64,000 nucleotides of DNA from Amycolatopsis camponoti (GCF_902497555.1 NZ_CABVGP010000001.1:1240001-1304000), one strand, 5' to 3'. Counted from the stretch's first letter, positions 17,362-25,271 are shown. Notes: generated by a model from the letters alone, not told the origin. Numbers and translations: made by a program.

Positions 17362-18599
17362 GGAGCTTCTTCGCCCTGCACCGCAACGTCCGGCTCCGGA
17401 TCGGGCTGGCGTTCGTGCACAAGCTGATCGACGCGATGATCCTGACGTTCATCGCTATCTACCTCGCGGCGCACGTCGGGGTCGCGGTCGCCGGTGCGCT
17501 GATCCTGGTGTTCGCCGCGTTCGCGGTGGTCGGCATGCTCGTCGGCGGCCACCTGTCCGAGCGCTGGGGCCGCCGTCCCGTGCTGATCATCGGCGACGTC
17601 GTCGGCACCGGCTTCCTCGCGCTGATGGCCGTCGCGTACTACTCGGGCTGGGGCGCGCTGGCGGTCTACTTCAGCTACGCCATCGTGAAGTTCGGGTCGA
17701 ACCTCGCGCTGCCCGCCAACGACGCGACGATCATCGACGTCACCCCGCCGGAGCAGCGCAAGTTCGTCTACACGGTCAACTACTGGGTGATCAACCTCGC
17801 GCTCGGCACCGGCGCCCTGCTCGGTGCTTTCCTGTACAGCTCCCACTTCGGCGCGGTGATCCTCGGCGGCGCGGCCGGGATGGCGTTCGCCCTCGCCGTC
17901 ACCGTGGCGCTCGTGGCGGAGACCAAGCCGGAGACGCCCCGGCCGCCGGTCAAGCTCACTGGGCTCGCCCAGTTCGTCCAGGGCTACAAGGTGGTGCTGG
18001 CCGACGCGACGTTCCGGCGGCTGATCATCGCCGCCACGCTGATCCTGACGCTCGAAGGGCAGCTCAGCACCGCGATCGGGATCCGGCTGTCGACGGACTT
18101 CCCCACGCAGGAGGTGGTCCCGTTCGGCGCGGTGACCGGCGTGGAGATGCTCGGCGTGCTCAAGGCGGTCAACACCGTCCTGGTCGTCGCGTTCGCGCTG
18201 GTCGTCAACTCGCTGCTGAAGCGGATGCCCGACCGCACCCGGCTCTACGCGGGCATCACGCTGTACGCGGGCGGGTTCGCGGTGCTGGCCGTCACCGACG
18301 ACGCCTGGCTGCTGCTCGTCGCCGTCGTCGTGCTGACCGTCGGCGAGCTGATGAACCTGCCGGTGCAGCAGGCCCTGCTGGCCGAGCTGGCCCCGGACGA
18401 CGGCCGGCCGCGCTACCTCGCCGCGTACTACCTGCACATCCGGTTCGGCCAGATCGTCAACTCGATCCTGATCAGCCTGAGCGCGGTCGTCAGCATGGCC
18501 GGGATGGCCGGGATCTACCTGGCCTTCGGCGTCGTGATCATCCTGCAGTACCGGGCGATCCTGGCCCGTCGCGAGACGCGCGTCGCGGTCTCCGCCTGA
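17358..18599 (+). CDS. MFS transporter, probable exporter of the cluster product
   Basis: The 413-residue major facilitator has about twelve hydrophobic segments. The characteristic motif between helices 2 and 3 is GGHLSERWGRRPVLIIGD (about 63-80). A larger hydrophilic loop of charged sequence near residues 185-205 separates the two halves. It lies inside the biosynthetic operon and is translationally coupled to ATP-grasp ligase 2, so export and self-protection is the likely role. The substrate cannot be read from the sequence. Confidence 0.88.
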   Translation: MRSFFALHRNVRLRIGLAFVHKLIDAMILTFIAIYLAAHVGVAVAGALILVFAAFAVVGMLVGGHLSERWGRRPVLIIGDVVGTGFLALMAVAYYSGWGALAVYFSYAIVKFGSNLALPANDATIIDVTPPEQRKFVYTVNYWVINLALGTGALLGAFLYSSHFGAVILGGAAGMAFALAVTVALVAETKPETPRPPVKLTGLAQFVQGYKVVLADATFRRLIIAATLILTLEGQLSTAIGIRLSTDFPTQEVVPFGAVTGVEMLGVLKAVNTVLVVAFALVVNSLLKRMPDRTRLYAGITLYAGGFAVLAVTDDAWLLLVAVVVLTVGELMNLPVQQALLAELAPDDGRPRYLAAYYLHIRFGQIVNSILISLSAVVSMAGMAGIYLAFGVVIILQYRAILARRETRVAVSA

Positions 18600-18616
18600 A
18601 ACCCTGGAAGGTAACC

Positions 18617-19951
18617 ATGTCGGCACGGTCCGATCGGATCACCAAGGCCTACCTCGCCGGCTGCGAGGAGGCGGACGGCCCGCTGCGCCACGCGCGGGCG
18701 AGCCTCGAGCTGTCGGAGACCAAGCGCCTGTCCTGGCCCCGGCTGCTGCCGCGGCCGATCATGGTCGACGAGGCCGAGTACCGCGCGTTCGGCCGGGACC
18801 TCGTCACGATCTACGAGCTCGTCGGCTCGCTGCCGCGGCGGCTCTTCGACGGCGACTTCACGCGGTTCCGCACCGCGCTCGGCATCGACGACCGGCACGC
18901 CGCGCTGATGACCCGGCTGCTCGGCGAGGGGCCGCCGCCGCTGTACGGCCGCGCCGACGTCTACTACGACGGCACGGCGTTCAAGCTGCTGGAGTACAAC
19001 ATCGGCAGCGCGCTCGGCGGCCTGGACATGGTGGGCACGCTGCCCAAGGCGTACCTGCGGGTGCCGGCCGTCGCCGAGTTCGCCGCCGAGCACGGGCTCG
19101 GGTTCCTGGACATGGGGTCCGACCTCGCCGAGGCGCTGCGCAACGCGGGCAAGACGATCGGCGCCGGCGAGCCGGTGGTCGCGATCGTCGAGGGCCCCGG
19201 CGGGATGACGACCTACGGCCACCAGCGGCGCGCGATCGCGGAGCTGCTGGCGGAGAACGACGTCGAGTGCCGTGTCGGCGAGATCGGCGACCTGGAGTAC
19301 CGGTCCGGGAAGCCGTACCTGGAGGGCACCCCGGTCGACGTCGTCCTGCGGTACTACGGCCTCGAGGAAATGCTGGCGCACCCGGACTGCGACGCGCTGC
19401 TGGAGCCGGTCTTCCGCGCCCACGAAACCGGCCAGGTGGTCGTCTGGACGCCGACGAACGTGTTCAGCAACAAGGGAACGCTGGCGATGCTGTCGGAGTC
19501 CGCCGCGGTCTTCACCCCGGACGAGCAGGCCGTGATCGAGCGGGTGCTGCCGTGGTGCCGGATGCTCGGACGCCCCGGCGCGGGCCCGGACGCCGGGCGC
19601 ATCGACGAGTGCATCGAGCGTCAGGACCAGCTGGTGTTCAAGCCGACCGGCCTCTACGGCGGCCAGGGCGTCGTCATCGGCCGGGAGGTGGACGCCGGGA
19701 CCTGGCGGGAGACGCTCGAAGCCGGTTCGCGGACCGGCTCGCTCGTCCAGGAGATCGTGCGGCCGAACCTGGAGACCGTGATCGACCCCGAGACCGGCGA
19801 GCGCTCCGAGTGGTACGCGCTGTGGGCGGCGTTCATGACCCCGTCGGGCCTCTCCGGCGGCGGCGTACGCGCGATCGCGCCCGGCGGCACCACCGTCATC
19901 ACCATGATCAACAACCCCGACGTCCGCAACACCTGCCTCTTCACCTGCTGA
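18617..19951 (+). CDS. Circularly permuted ATP-grasp-type ligase
   Basis: The 444-residue protein resembles glutathionylspermidine-synthase-like or circularly permuted ATP-grasp carboxylate-amine ligases. A pre-ATP-grasp region contains YYDGTAFKLLEYNIGSALGG (about 115-134), followed by TPTNVFSNKGTLAML near 279. The C-terminal LVFKPTGLYGGQGVVIG (about 339-355) and LVQEIVRPNLETV (about 376-388) carry likely nucleotide-binding residues. It would form a further amide or peptide bond. It starts at the ATG at 18617 behind GGAAGG, 17 bases after the transporter. The protein ends in Cys. The functional call is at fold level only. Confidence 0.7.
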   Translation: MSARSDRITKAYLAGCEEADGPLRHARASLELSETKRLSWPRLLPRPIMVDEAEYRAFGRDLVTIYELVGSLPRRLFDGDFTRFRTALGIDDRHAALMTRLLGEGPPPLYGRADVYYDGTAFKLLEYNIGSALGGLDMVGTLPKAYLRVPAVAEFAAEHGLGFLDMGSDLAEALRNAGKTIGAGEPVVAIVEGPGGMTTYGHQRRAIAELLAENDVECRVGEIGDLEYRSGKPYLEGTPVDVVLRYYGLEEMLAHPDCDALLEPVFRAHETGQVVVWTPTNVFSNKGTLAMLSESAAVFTPDEQAVIERVLPWCRMLGRPGAGPDAGRIDECIERQDQLVFKPTGLYGGQGVVIGREVDAGTWRETLEAGSRTGSLVQEIVRPNLETVIDPETGERSEWYALWAAFMTPSGLSGGGVRAIAPGGTTVITMINNPDVRNTCLFTC

Positions 19952-19966
19952 GCAAGGAGAACCCCG

Positions 19967-20641
19967 GTGCCCCGACTCGTCGACCTCACCCACGGCTTCT
20001 ACGACGGAATGCCGTCCTACCCCGCCGACTGGTTCCCGAAGTTCGTCAGCGAACGCTCGATGACGCCGGAGAACGACCCGTACGGCACCAAGCGCACGTT
20101 CTCCTACCTGCACGTCTTCCCGCACAACGGGACGCACATGGAGTACAAGCTGCACTTCTACCCGGGCACCGAAGGCATCGACGAGGTCCCGCTCGACACG
20201 CTGATCGGCCGCGCCTGCGTCGCCGACCTGTCGCACAAGGGCGAGCTGGACGAGGTCACCGGCGACGACCTGGAAAAGGCGCTGCGGCCGGTGTGGCAGG
20301 CGGGCGACCGGCTGCTCATCCGCACCGACTACCTGCGGCACAACTGGGGCCGGCCCGACTACTGGGACCGTCCGCCCTACCTGACGCCGTCGGCCGCGCG
20401 GTGGGCGATCGACAACGGCGCGTGCCTCATCGGCTTCGACTGCCTCACCGAACGGCCGGGCGACGCGGAGTCCCCGGTGCACCACGCGCTGCTCGCCGCC
20501 GGCATCCCGCTGCTGGAGTACGTCACCAACATGCACGAGCTGACCCAGCAGGTGGTGCGGCTGATCGCGCTGCCGACCAAGGTGGCCGGCGCCGAGGCGG
20601 CCCCGGCGCGCGTCATCGCCATGGAGGACACCGATGTCTGA
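19967..20641 (+). CDS. Cyclase family protein (kynurenine formamidase/isatin hydrolase-like)
   Basis: The 224-residue metal-dependent hydrolase of the cyclase family (PF04199) carries the motif HNGTHMEYKLHF at about 54-65 (family HxGTHxDxPxH, here with Glu for Asp and Lys for Pro) and DLTHGFYDGMPSYP at the N-terminus. Relatives hydrolyse N-formylkynurenine or isatin, both linked to anthranilate chemistry; others act in polyketide pathways. In this operon it may open or close an anthranilate-derived ring, or hydrolyse a formamide. The GTG at 19967 has AAGGAGA seven bases upstream. The end overlaps the DUF362 gene by eight bases. Confidence 0.82.
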   Translation: MPRLVDLTHGFYDGMPSYPADWFPKFVSERSMTPENDPYGTKRTFSYLHVFPHNGTHMEYKLHFYPGTEGIDEVPLDTLIGRACVADLSHKGELDEVTGDDLEKALRPVWQAGDRLLIRTDYLRHNWGRPDYWDRPPYLTPSAARWAIDNGACLIGFDCLTERPGDAESPVHHALLAAGIPLLEYVTNMHELTQQVVRLIALPTKVAGAEAAPARVIAMEDTDV

Positions 20642-21791
20642 GCAGGTCGCCCTCACGGCGGCCGGCGACGACGCCGAGGTGCCGGACGGCCTGGACCGGC
20701 TGCTCGACCTGCTCGGCGACCCGCTGGCCGCGCTGCCGCCCGGGGCCGAGGTGCTGATCAAGCCGAACCTGTTCCAGACGGCACCCGGGTTCCAGGTGCG
20801 GCCGGCGCTGCTGGCCGCGATCGCCCGCGTCGTCGCCGAGCACGGGGCGCGCCCGGTCATCGCCGAGCGCACGCACGCGATCTACGAGATCCTGCGCGAC
20901 CACGAGGCCGCGAAGTACGCCCGCGTCGTCAGCTTCGACGACCTGCCGCTGCGCATCACCGGCATCCCCGGTGCGACGTCGCTGCGGGTGCCGATCGCCG
21001 TCCCCGAGCTGATCCTGGACTGCGACTACTTCATCGGCGTCCCGCAGCTGCGCACGCACGCGAGCGTCGTCTACTCGAACGCGATGAAGAACCTGGTCGG
21101 GCTGCTGCCCGGGTACACCACCCGGATCGTGCACATGGCGGGCGTCGACGAGTCCACTGTGGACCTCAACCTGATGCGGCCGCAGGACCTGGTCGTGTGC
21201 GACGGGACCACGGTGATCGAGGGCAACTACCCGATGGACGGACAGGCCCGCGAGGTCGGTTTCCTGGCCGCGAGCCGCAACGCCGTCGCGCTCGACGTCG
21301 CCGTCGGGACGCTGGCGGGCTTCGACCCGGAGAGCGTCGCCTACCTGCGGGACGCGCACGCGCGGGGGATGGGACCTCTGGCCCTGGAGGACATCGAGCT
21401 GCTCGGCACGCCGCTCGAGGACTTGGCGTTCGACATGGTGAAGGCGCCGGTCGAGATCGTCGTGCCGCGCGAGGGGATCCACGTCTACGCCGACAACGCC
21501 TGCCCGGCGTGCAGCCGGTTCGTCGCCGGGGCGATGCGGGCGCTGGCCGGCGAACTGTGCGAGTGGGACGGGGAGATGACGGTCATTTCGGGGCCGCAGG
21601 TCGAGGTGCCGCCGTTGCGCGGGGAGGTCGTCCTCGTCGGCAACTGCCTGTACGAGAGCCGGGACCTGGGCATCTTCGTCGAAGGCTGCCCGCCGCGGGC
21701 GATCCAGCTCGCCGCGTTCCGCTACGCCATGGGCAAGCCCGTCGGCGACCACGAGCGCACGCAGTTCCGGGTGCCGGCGGTCGCCCGATGA
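20634..21791 (+). CDS. DUF362 domain protein
   Basis: The 385-residue protein belongs to the DUF362 family, with the N-terminal VLIKPNLFQTAPGFQVRPALL and central IGVPQLRTHASVVYSNAMKNLVGLLPG blocks typical of it. A CPACSRF motif (about 287-293) gives a CxxC. The ferredoxin domain some family members carry is absent. No biochemical role is established, so it is a true unknown in the middle of a dense biosynthetic operon. It overlaps the cyclase gene by eight bases and the anthranilate synthase gene by ATGA, which argues that it is needed in stoichiometric amounts. Confidence 0.82.
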   Translation: MSEQVALTAAGDDAEVPDGLDRLLDLLGDPLAALPPGAEVLIKPNLFQTAPGFQVRPALLAAIARVVAEHGARPVIAERTHAIYEILRDHEAAKYARVVSFDDLPLRITGIPGATSLRVPIAVPELILDCDYFIGVPQLRTHASVVYSNAMKNLVGLLPGYTTRIVHMAGVDESTVDLNLMRPQDLVVCDGTTVIEGNYPMDGQAREVGFLAASRNAVALDVAVGTLAGFDPESVAYLRDAHARGMGPLALEDIELLGTPLEDLAFDMVKAPVEIVVPREGIHVYADNACPACSRFVAGAMRALAGELCEWDGEMTVISGPQVEVPPLRGEVVLVGNCLYESRDLGIFVEGCPPRAIQLAAFRYAMGKPVGDHERTQFRVPAVAR

Positions 21792-23128
21792 TCACGTCCG
21801 CGCTGTCGCCGGGGGCCCGGCTGCACCGCCACGTCGTCCCGCTGACCTCGGCGCTCGACCCGGTGGCGGCGGCCGCGGCCCTGCGTCCCGCCGGGCGCGT
21901 CATGCTGACCGCCGGGCCGGGCGGCCGGGACGCGGTGCTGGCCGCGGGCGAACTGGCCGTCCTCTCCCACCCCGGCGGTGACGGGCCCGCGCCGCTCACG
22001 GCCGCGGTGGACCTGCTGGCCGGGCTGGACCTCCCGCCGGACGTGACCGACGCCGAGGCGGCCTGGTTCGGGTTCCTCGCCTACGACGCCGCGCGCGACT
22101 TCGAGCGGCTGCCCAGCCGGCACCCGGCGGGCGGGCGTCCGGTGTACGAGTTCTTCCTGCCCGAGGTGCTGGTCTCCGACGGGCGTGTGATCGGCCGGGG
22201 CACCACCCCCGCGGCCGCCCGCAAGGCGGCCACCCAGGTCGCCCGGACGCTCGACCGGCTCGCCGTCGCCCCGCTCGGGACCGTCGCGGTCGGGGCCGGA
22301 ACGTTCGGCTTCGGCTACGACGAGTACGTCGACGCCCTGCGGCGCGCGCAGCGGCACATCCTCGACGGCGACGTCTTCCAGCTGGTGCTGTCCAACGCCT
22401 GGACCGCACCGGCCACTGTGGACGGTCTGCGCGTCTACCGCCGCCTGACCGGGATCAACCCGTCGCCGTACCACTTCTGGTACGGCGGGCCGGAGTTCGA
22501 GGCGGTCGGCGCGTCTCCGGAACCGTGCCTGACGCTCCGGCGCGGCCGGGCGCTGATCCGCCCGCTGGCCGGCACCCGGCCGCGGGGCCGTGACGGCCGC
22601 GCCGACCGGCTCGCCGAAGACGACCTGCGCTCGTCGGTGAAGGAGCTGGCCGAGCACCGGATGCTGGTCGACCTGGCCCGCAACGACCTCGGCCGGGTGT
22701 GCCGCCCCGGCACCGTCTCGGTCGAGCGGCTGATGGCCGTCGAGCGGTATTCGCACGTCATGCACCTGACGTCCGACGTGTGGGGCGAGCCGTCGGGGGA
22801 GCGCGGCACCGCCGAGCTGATCCGGGCGACGTTCCCGGCGGGCACCATGACCGGGACGCCGAAGGTGCGCGCGATGGAGATCATCGACACCCTCGAGCCG
22901 TCGCGGCGCTGGCTGTACTCCGGCGCGGTCGGCTCGTTCGGGGTGTCCCACGTGGACCTCTACCTGACGATCCGCAGCATGGTCTGGTGCGACGACGAGA
23001 TCCGGCTGCAGGCCGGCGGCGGCATCGTCCACGACTCCGACCCGGCCGAGGAGTACGCGGAGTGCCTGGCGAAGCTCGGGTCCGGCGCCCGGGCCCTCGG
23101 CGTGACGGTGGAAGGGGCGGCCGCGTGA
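21788..23128 (+). CDS. Anthranilate synthase component I-like, chorismate-utilising enzyme
   Basis: The 446-residue chorismate-utilising enzyme carries IRPLAGTRPRG: the Ala before GT is the anthranilate synthase (TrpE) signature, whereas aminodeoxychorismate synthase has Lys there. HLTSDVWGE, GTMTGTPKVRAMEIID and QAGGGIVHDSDPAEEY complete the active-site region. The N-terminal part is short, and where TrpE normally has the LLES tryptophan-binding motif the sequence reads MLTAGPGG, so Trp feedback inhibition is probably lost. It is predicted to make anthranilate, or aminodeoxyisochorismate, for the pathway. Its ends overlap DUF362 (ATGA) and component II (GTGA). Confidence 0.85.
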   Translation: MITSALSPGARLHRHVVPLTSALDPVAAAAALRPAGRVMLTAGPGGRDAVLAAGELAVLSHPGGDGPAPLTAAVDLLAGLDLPPDVTDAEAAWFGFLAYDAARDFERLPSRHPAGGRPVYEFFLPEVLVSDGRVIGRGTTPAAARKAATQVARTLDRLAVAPLGTVAVGAGTFGFGYDEYVDALRRAQRHILDGDVFQLVLSNAWTAPATVDGLRVYRRLTGINPSPYHFWYGGPEFEAVGASPEPCLTLRRGRALIRPLAGTRPRGRDGRADRLAEDDLRSSVKELAEHRMLVDLARNDLGRVCRPGTVSVERLMAVERYSHVMHLTSDVWGEPSGERGTAELIRATFPAGTMTGTPKVRAMEIIDTLEPSRRWLYSGAVGSFGVSHVDLYLTIRSMVWCDDEIRLQAGGGIVHDSDPAEEYAECLAKLGSGARALGVTVEGAAA

Positions 23129-23775
23129 TCTGCGTGCTCGACAACTACGACTCGTTCGTCTACAACCTGGTGCAGTACCTGGGAACCCTCGGCGCCTCGT
23201 GCCAGGTCTACCGCAACGACGAGATCTCCGTGACCGACGTCGAGGCGCTCGCCCCGGAGCTGGTGCTGATCTCACCCGGCCCCGGCGACCCCGCCGACGC
23301 GGGCATCTCGGTCGAGCTGGTCCGCCGGCTGGCCGGGCGCGTGCCGATCCTCGGCGTGTGCCTGGGCCACCAGGCGATCGGCGCGGCGTTCGGGGCCCGG
23401 GTGGTGCACGCGGCCGAGCCGATGCACGGCAAGTGCTCGGCCGTGGCGCACGACGGGAGCGGAGTCTTCGCCGGGCTGCCGAACCCGCTGACGGTGGCGC
23501 GCTACCACTCGCTGGTGCTCGACCCCGCTTCGCTGCCGGCCGAGCTGGCCGTGACCGCGTTGTCGGACACCGGCGAGATCATGGCGATCCGGCACCGCCG
23601 CCACGCGATCGAAGGCGTCCAGTTCCACCCCGAGTCGCTGTTCACGCAGGAAGGCGTGGGCATGGTGGCCAACGCGGTGCGCGGCCTGCTCGGCTCAGGC
23701 GAGCTCGGCCGAAACGACCGACGGCAGTTCGCGCAGCCGGTCGAGCAGGGGCTCGGTCTCGTCGGCGGCCAGTAG
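23125..23775 (+). CDS. Anthranilate synthase component II (glutamine amidotransferase)
   Basis: The 216-residue class I glutamine amidotransferase delivers ammonia to the component I protein. The nucleophile is Cys79 in GVCLGHQ, and the His-Glu pair is in GVQFHPESL. The N-terminal LDNYDSFVYNLVQYL and LISPGPGDP are standard. The GTG start at 23125 overlaps the component I stop. The last about 27 codons run past the conserved end and overlap, tail to tail, the 3' part of the ACT-like gene on the other strand. It is the last gene of the cluster operon. Confidence 0.9.
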   Translation: MICVLDNYDSFVYNLVQYLGTLGASCQVYRNDEISVTDVEALAPELVLISPGPGDPADAGISVELVRRLAGRVPILGVCLGHQAIGAAFGARVVHAAEPMHGKCSAVAHDGSGVFAGLPNPLTVARYHSLVLDPASLPAELAVTALSDTGEIMAIRHRRHAIEGVQFHPESLFTQEGVGMVANAVRGLLGSGELGRNDRRQFAQPVEQGLGLVGGQ

Positions 23776-23964
23776 GACGGCGCAGACCATGCCGCTCTCG
23801 CGGACACCGTCCTTGATGTCGACCGACAGCTCGTGGACGAGGTGGCCGTCCAGCGCGCCGACCAGCGCCGGGATCTGCTCGGCGCCGCCGACGAAGTAGG
23901 TGGCGATGCGCCGGCGCAGCAGCATGGCCGAGCGGGTCGCGGGAAAGGCGAAGGACGTGGACAT
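23695..23964 (-). CDS. Small ACT-domain-like protein
   Basis: The 89-residue protein has a sequence pattern that fits one beta-alpha-beta-beta-alpha-beta ACT fold: RRIATYFV, a helix around AEQIPALVGAL, HELSVDIKDG, MVCAVLLAA, a helix around ETEPLLDRLREL, then SVVSAE. Free-standing ACT domains sense amino acids or serve as regulatory subunits such as IlvN. It is convergent with the cluster's last gene, overlaps it by 81 bases, and may be a regulator or protection factor linked to the cluster. A ribosome site GGGAG lies eight bases before the ATG. The family assignment is from pattern only. Confidence 0.6.
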   Translation of the reverse strand: MSTSFAFPATRSAMLLRRRIATYFVGGAEQIPALVGALDGHLVHELSVDIKDGVRESGMVCAVLLAADETEPLLDRLRELPSVVSAELA

Positions 23965-24052
23965 GGCGGATCTCCCGAGCTGAAGAAGGAATGAGATCGG
24001 GGCCAGGTCCCGGAAAAGAGCGATCGCCGACGCTGCGCGCCGGCGACCTGGT

Positions 24053-24103
24053 TCAGCCGGCGCGCCGGGTTACGAGTCGCGAGGACGTCATCGGGCGCTG
24101 CAC
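24053..24103 (-). CDS. Putative leaderless leader peptide before the ACT-like gene
   Basis: A TANNNT -10 element (TAGCCT, minus strand 24115-24110) is followed six bases later by GTG, the classic layout of a leaderless actinobacterial transcript. The frame encodes 16 residues (VQRPMTSSRLVTRRAG) and ends at 24053 in front of a GC-rich hairpin, itself followed by a short T-rich run. This resembles ribosome-mediated attenuation. However, there is no clear run of one regulatory amino acid, so the case is suggestive only. Confidence 0.35.
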   Translation of the reverse strand: MQRPMTSSRLVTRRAG

Positions 24104-24279
24104 GGCGACAGGCTAACACGATCGCCGCTCACCGGGGCAACACCCGATCGCGGAGGGTGGCGACGGTGTCGCGGTAGCGCCGCGGGCCCAGGTCGGGCTC
24201 GGGAAGGCACCGGGCTCACGCACCCCAGCCCGAAACGTCCCGAATGACTCATTCGGAACGTCGCTAACCCGTACCCAGC

Positions 24280-24301
24280 CGGACGACACGCGTGTCGTCC
24301 G
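24280..24301. repeat. 22-bp perfect palindrome
   Basis: CGGACGACACG is followed immediately by its reverse complement CGTGTCGTCCG, ten bases beyond the stop codon of the ArsR-type gene. It could be a terminator stem or a symmetric protein-binding site. The first two to three bases of the spacer would form the loop in RNA. Confidence 0.6.
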
Positions 24302-24311
24302 TCCAGGTACC

Positions 24312-25271
24312 TCAGCTGGCCCGGATGACGCCCAGCCCCAGCGGCGTGATCTCGTGGATCTGCGACTTCCCCGACCGCGCGCTGGTGATCAGGCCGCTGG
24401 CTCGCAGCACCGACGCGTGCTGGCTGGCCGTCGCCAGAGAGACGCCCGTCAGCTCGGCCAGCTCGCTCGTGTTGCAGCGCGTCGTCGCCACCGTCACCAG
24501 CACCCGTGCCCTCGTCTGGCCGAGCAGCGCCGCCAGTGACGCCCCCGGCTCCGCGTCGCTGTCGAAGCGGGGGTGGCTGATCGAATAGACCAGCGCCGGC
24601 GGGCGGCCCGGGTCCTTGTACGTCGTCGGCATGCCGTGCGCGAAGAACGTCGGGATCAGGCGGAGGCCGCGGCCGTCCAGGTGGAGCTCCTGCTCGATCG
24701 GGAAGCGCACCCGCAGCACCGGTGGGGACCACGTGATGTCCGGGTGCACCGTCGAGAGCAGCAGCTGCGGCCCGCCGCGGTCCAGGTTCGACCGCAGCCG
24801 GTCGTGGTCGCGGGCCACGGCGCGGCGGACCGTGGCCCAGTCCGGGGCCAGGCACCGGCGGTAGTAGTCGTGCAGGGCCGTGCCGAGGCGGTGCAGCTCA
24901 CGGGTCTCGCCGTCCGCCAGCCGGCGCAGCCACGGCGCGACGCGCGTCCCCTGCGCCGCCAGCTCGGCGACGTCGGTGGCCAGGGCCGCCGGCGGCGTTT
25001 CGAGCACCGCCGAGACGCCGTCACCGATCGTGGCGTGCGCGGCCGGGGTGAGGAAGTCCGGGCAGTACCCGTACGGCGGAACGGCGGACATCACCAGCCG
25101 GCCCGACTCCGGGACCGCGGAGCGCGACCCCCGGCGCCACCGGCCGAAGAACGGCTCGCCCTCCGGACGCCGGATCCGGTAGCTGCTCATCAGCAGCTCC
25201 CACATCGGGTCGGCGTCCTCGGCGATGGTCACCTTCGCCAGGTCCGCGTCCGTGAAGTGAATCTTGAGCAT
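24312..25271 (-). CDS. ArsR/HTH-type transcriptional regulator with DUF5937-like N-terminus
   Basis: The 319-residue protein begins with IHFTDADLAKVTIAEDADPMWELLMSSY, the N-terminus of a family of large ArsR-like regulators. It ends with a winged helix (about 245-319) containing NTSELAELTGVSLATASQHASVLRASGLI. The middle part (about 40-230) lacks known motifs and may be a ligand or dimer domain. The ATG at 25271 has no strong ribosome site. It faces away from the conservon and lies next to the biosynthetic cluster, but no direct link to either is visible. Confidence 0.8.
   Translation of the reverse strand: MLKIHFTDADLAKVTIAEDADPMWELLMSSYRIRRPEGEPFFGRWRRGSRSAVPESGRLVMSAVPPYGYCPDFLTPAAHATIGDGVSAVLETPPAALATDVAELAAQGTRVAPWLRRLADGETRELHRLGTALHDYYRRCLAPDWATVRRAVARDHDRLRSNLDRGGPQLLLSTVHPDITWSPPVLRVRFPIEQELHLDGRGLRLIPTFFAHGMPTTYKDPGRPPALVYSISHPRFDSDAEPGASLAALLGQTRARVLVTVATTRCNTSELAELTGVSLATASQHASVLRASGLITSARSGKSQIHEITPLGLGVIRAS

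Larger units (their letters stand above)
23965..24311. promoter_or_regulatory. Intergenic region with leader peptide, hairpins and palindromes
   Basis: This 347-base stretch between the ACT-like gene and the ArsR-type gene holds the presumed leader of the ACT-like gene (24053-24115), a GC-rich hairpin on the minus strand (CGCGCCGG/CCGGCGCG, around 24035-24066), an inverted repeat CCGAATGA-C-TCATTCGG (24240-24256) and a 22-bp perfect palindrome (24280-24301). I see no other gene. Confidence 0.5.

Noticed and set aside
21788..23128. Aminodeoxychorismate synthase (PabB) as the identity of the chorismate enzyme
   Set aside because: The residue before GT in PLAGT is Ala; PabB carries a catalytic Lys there.
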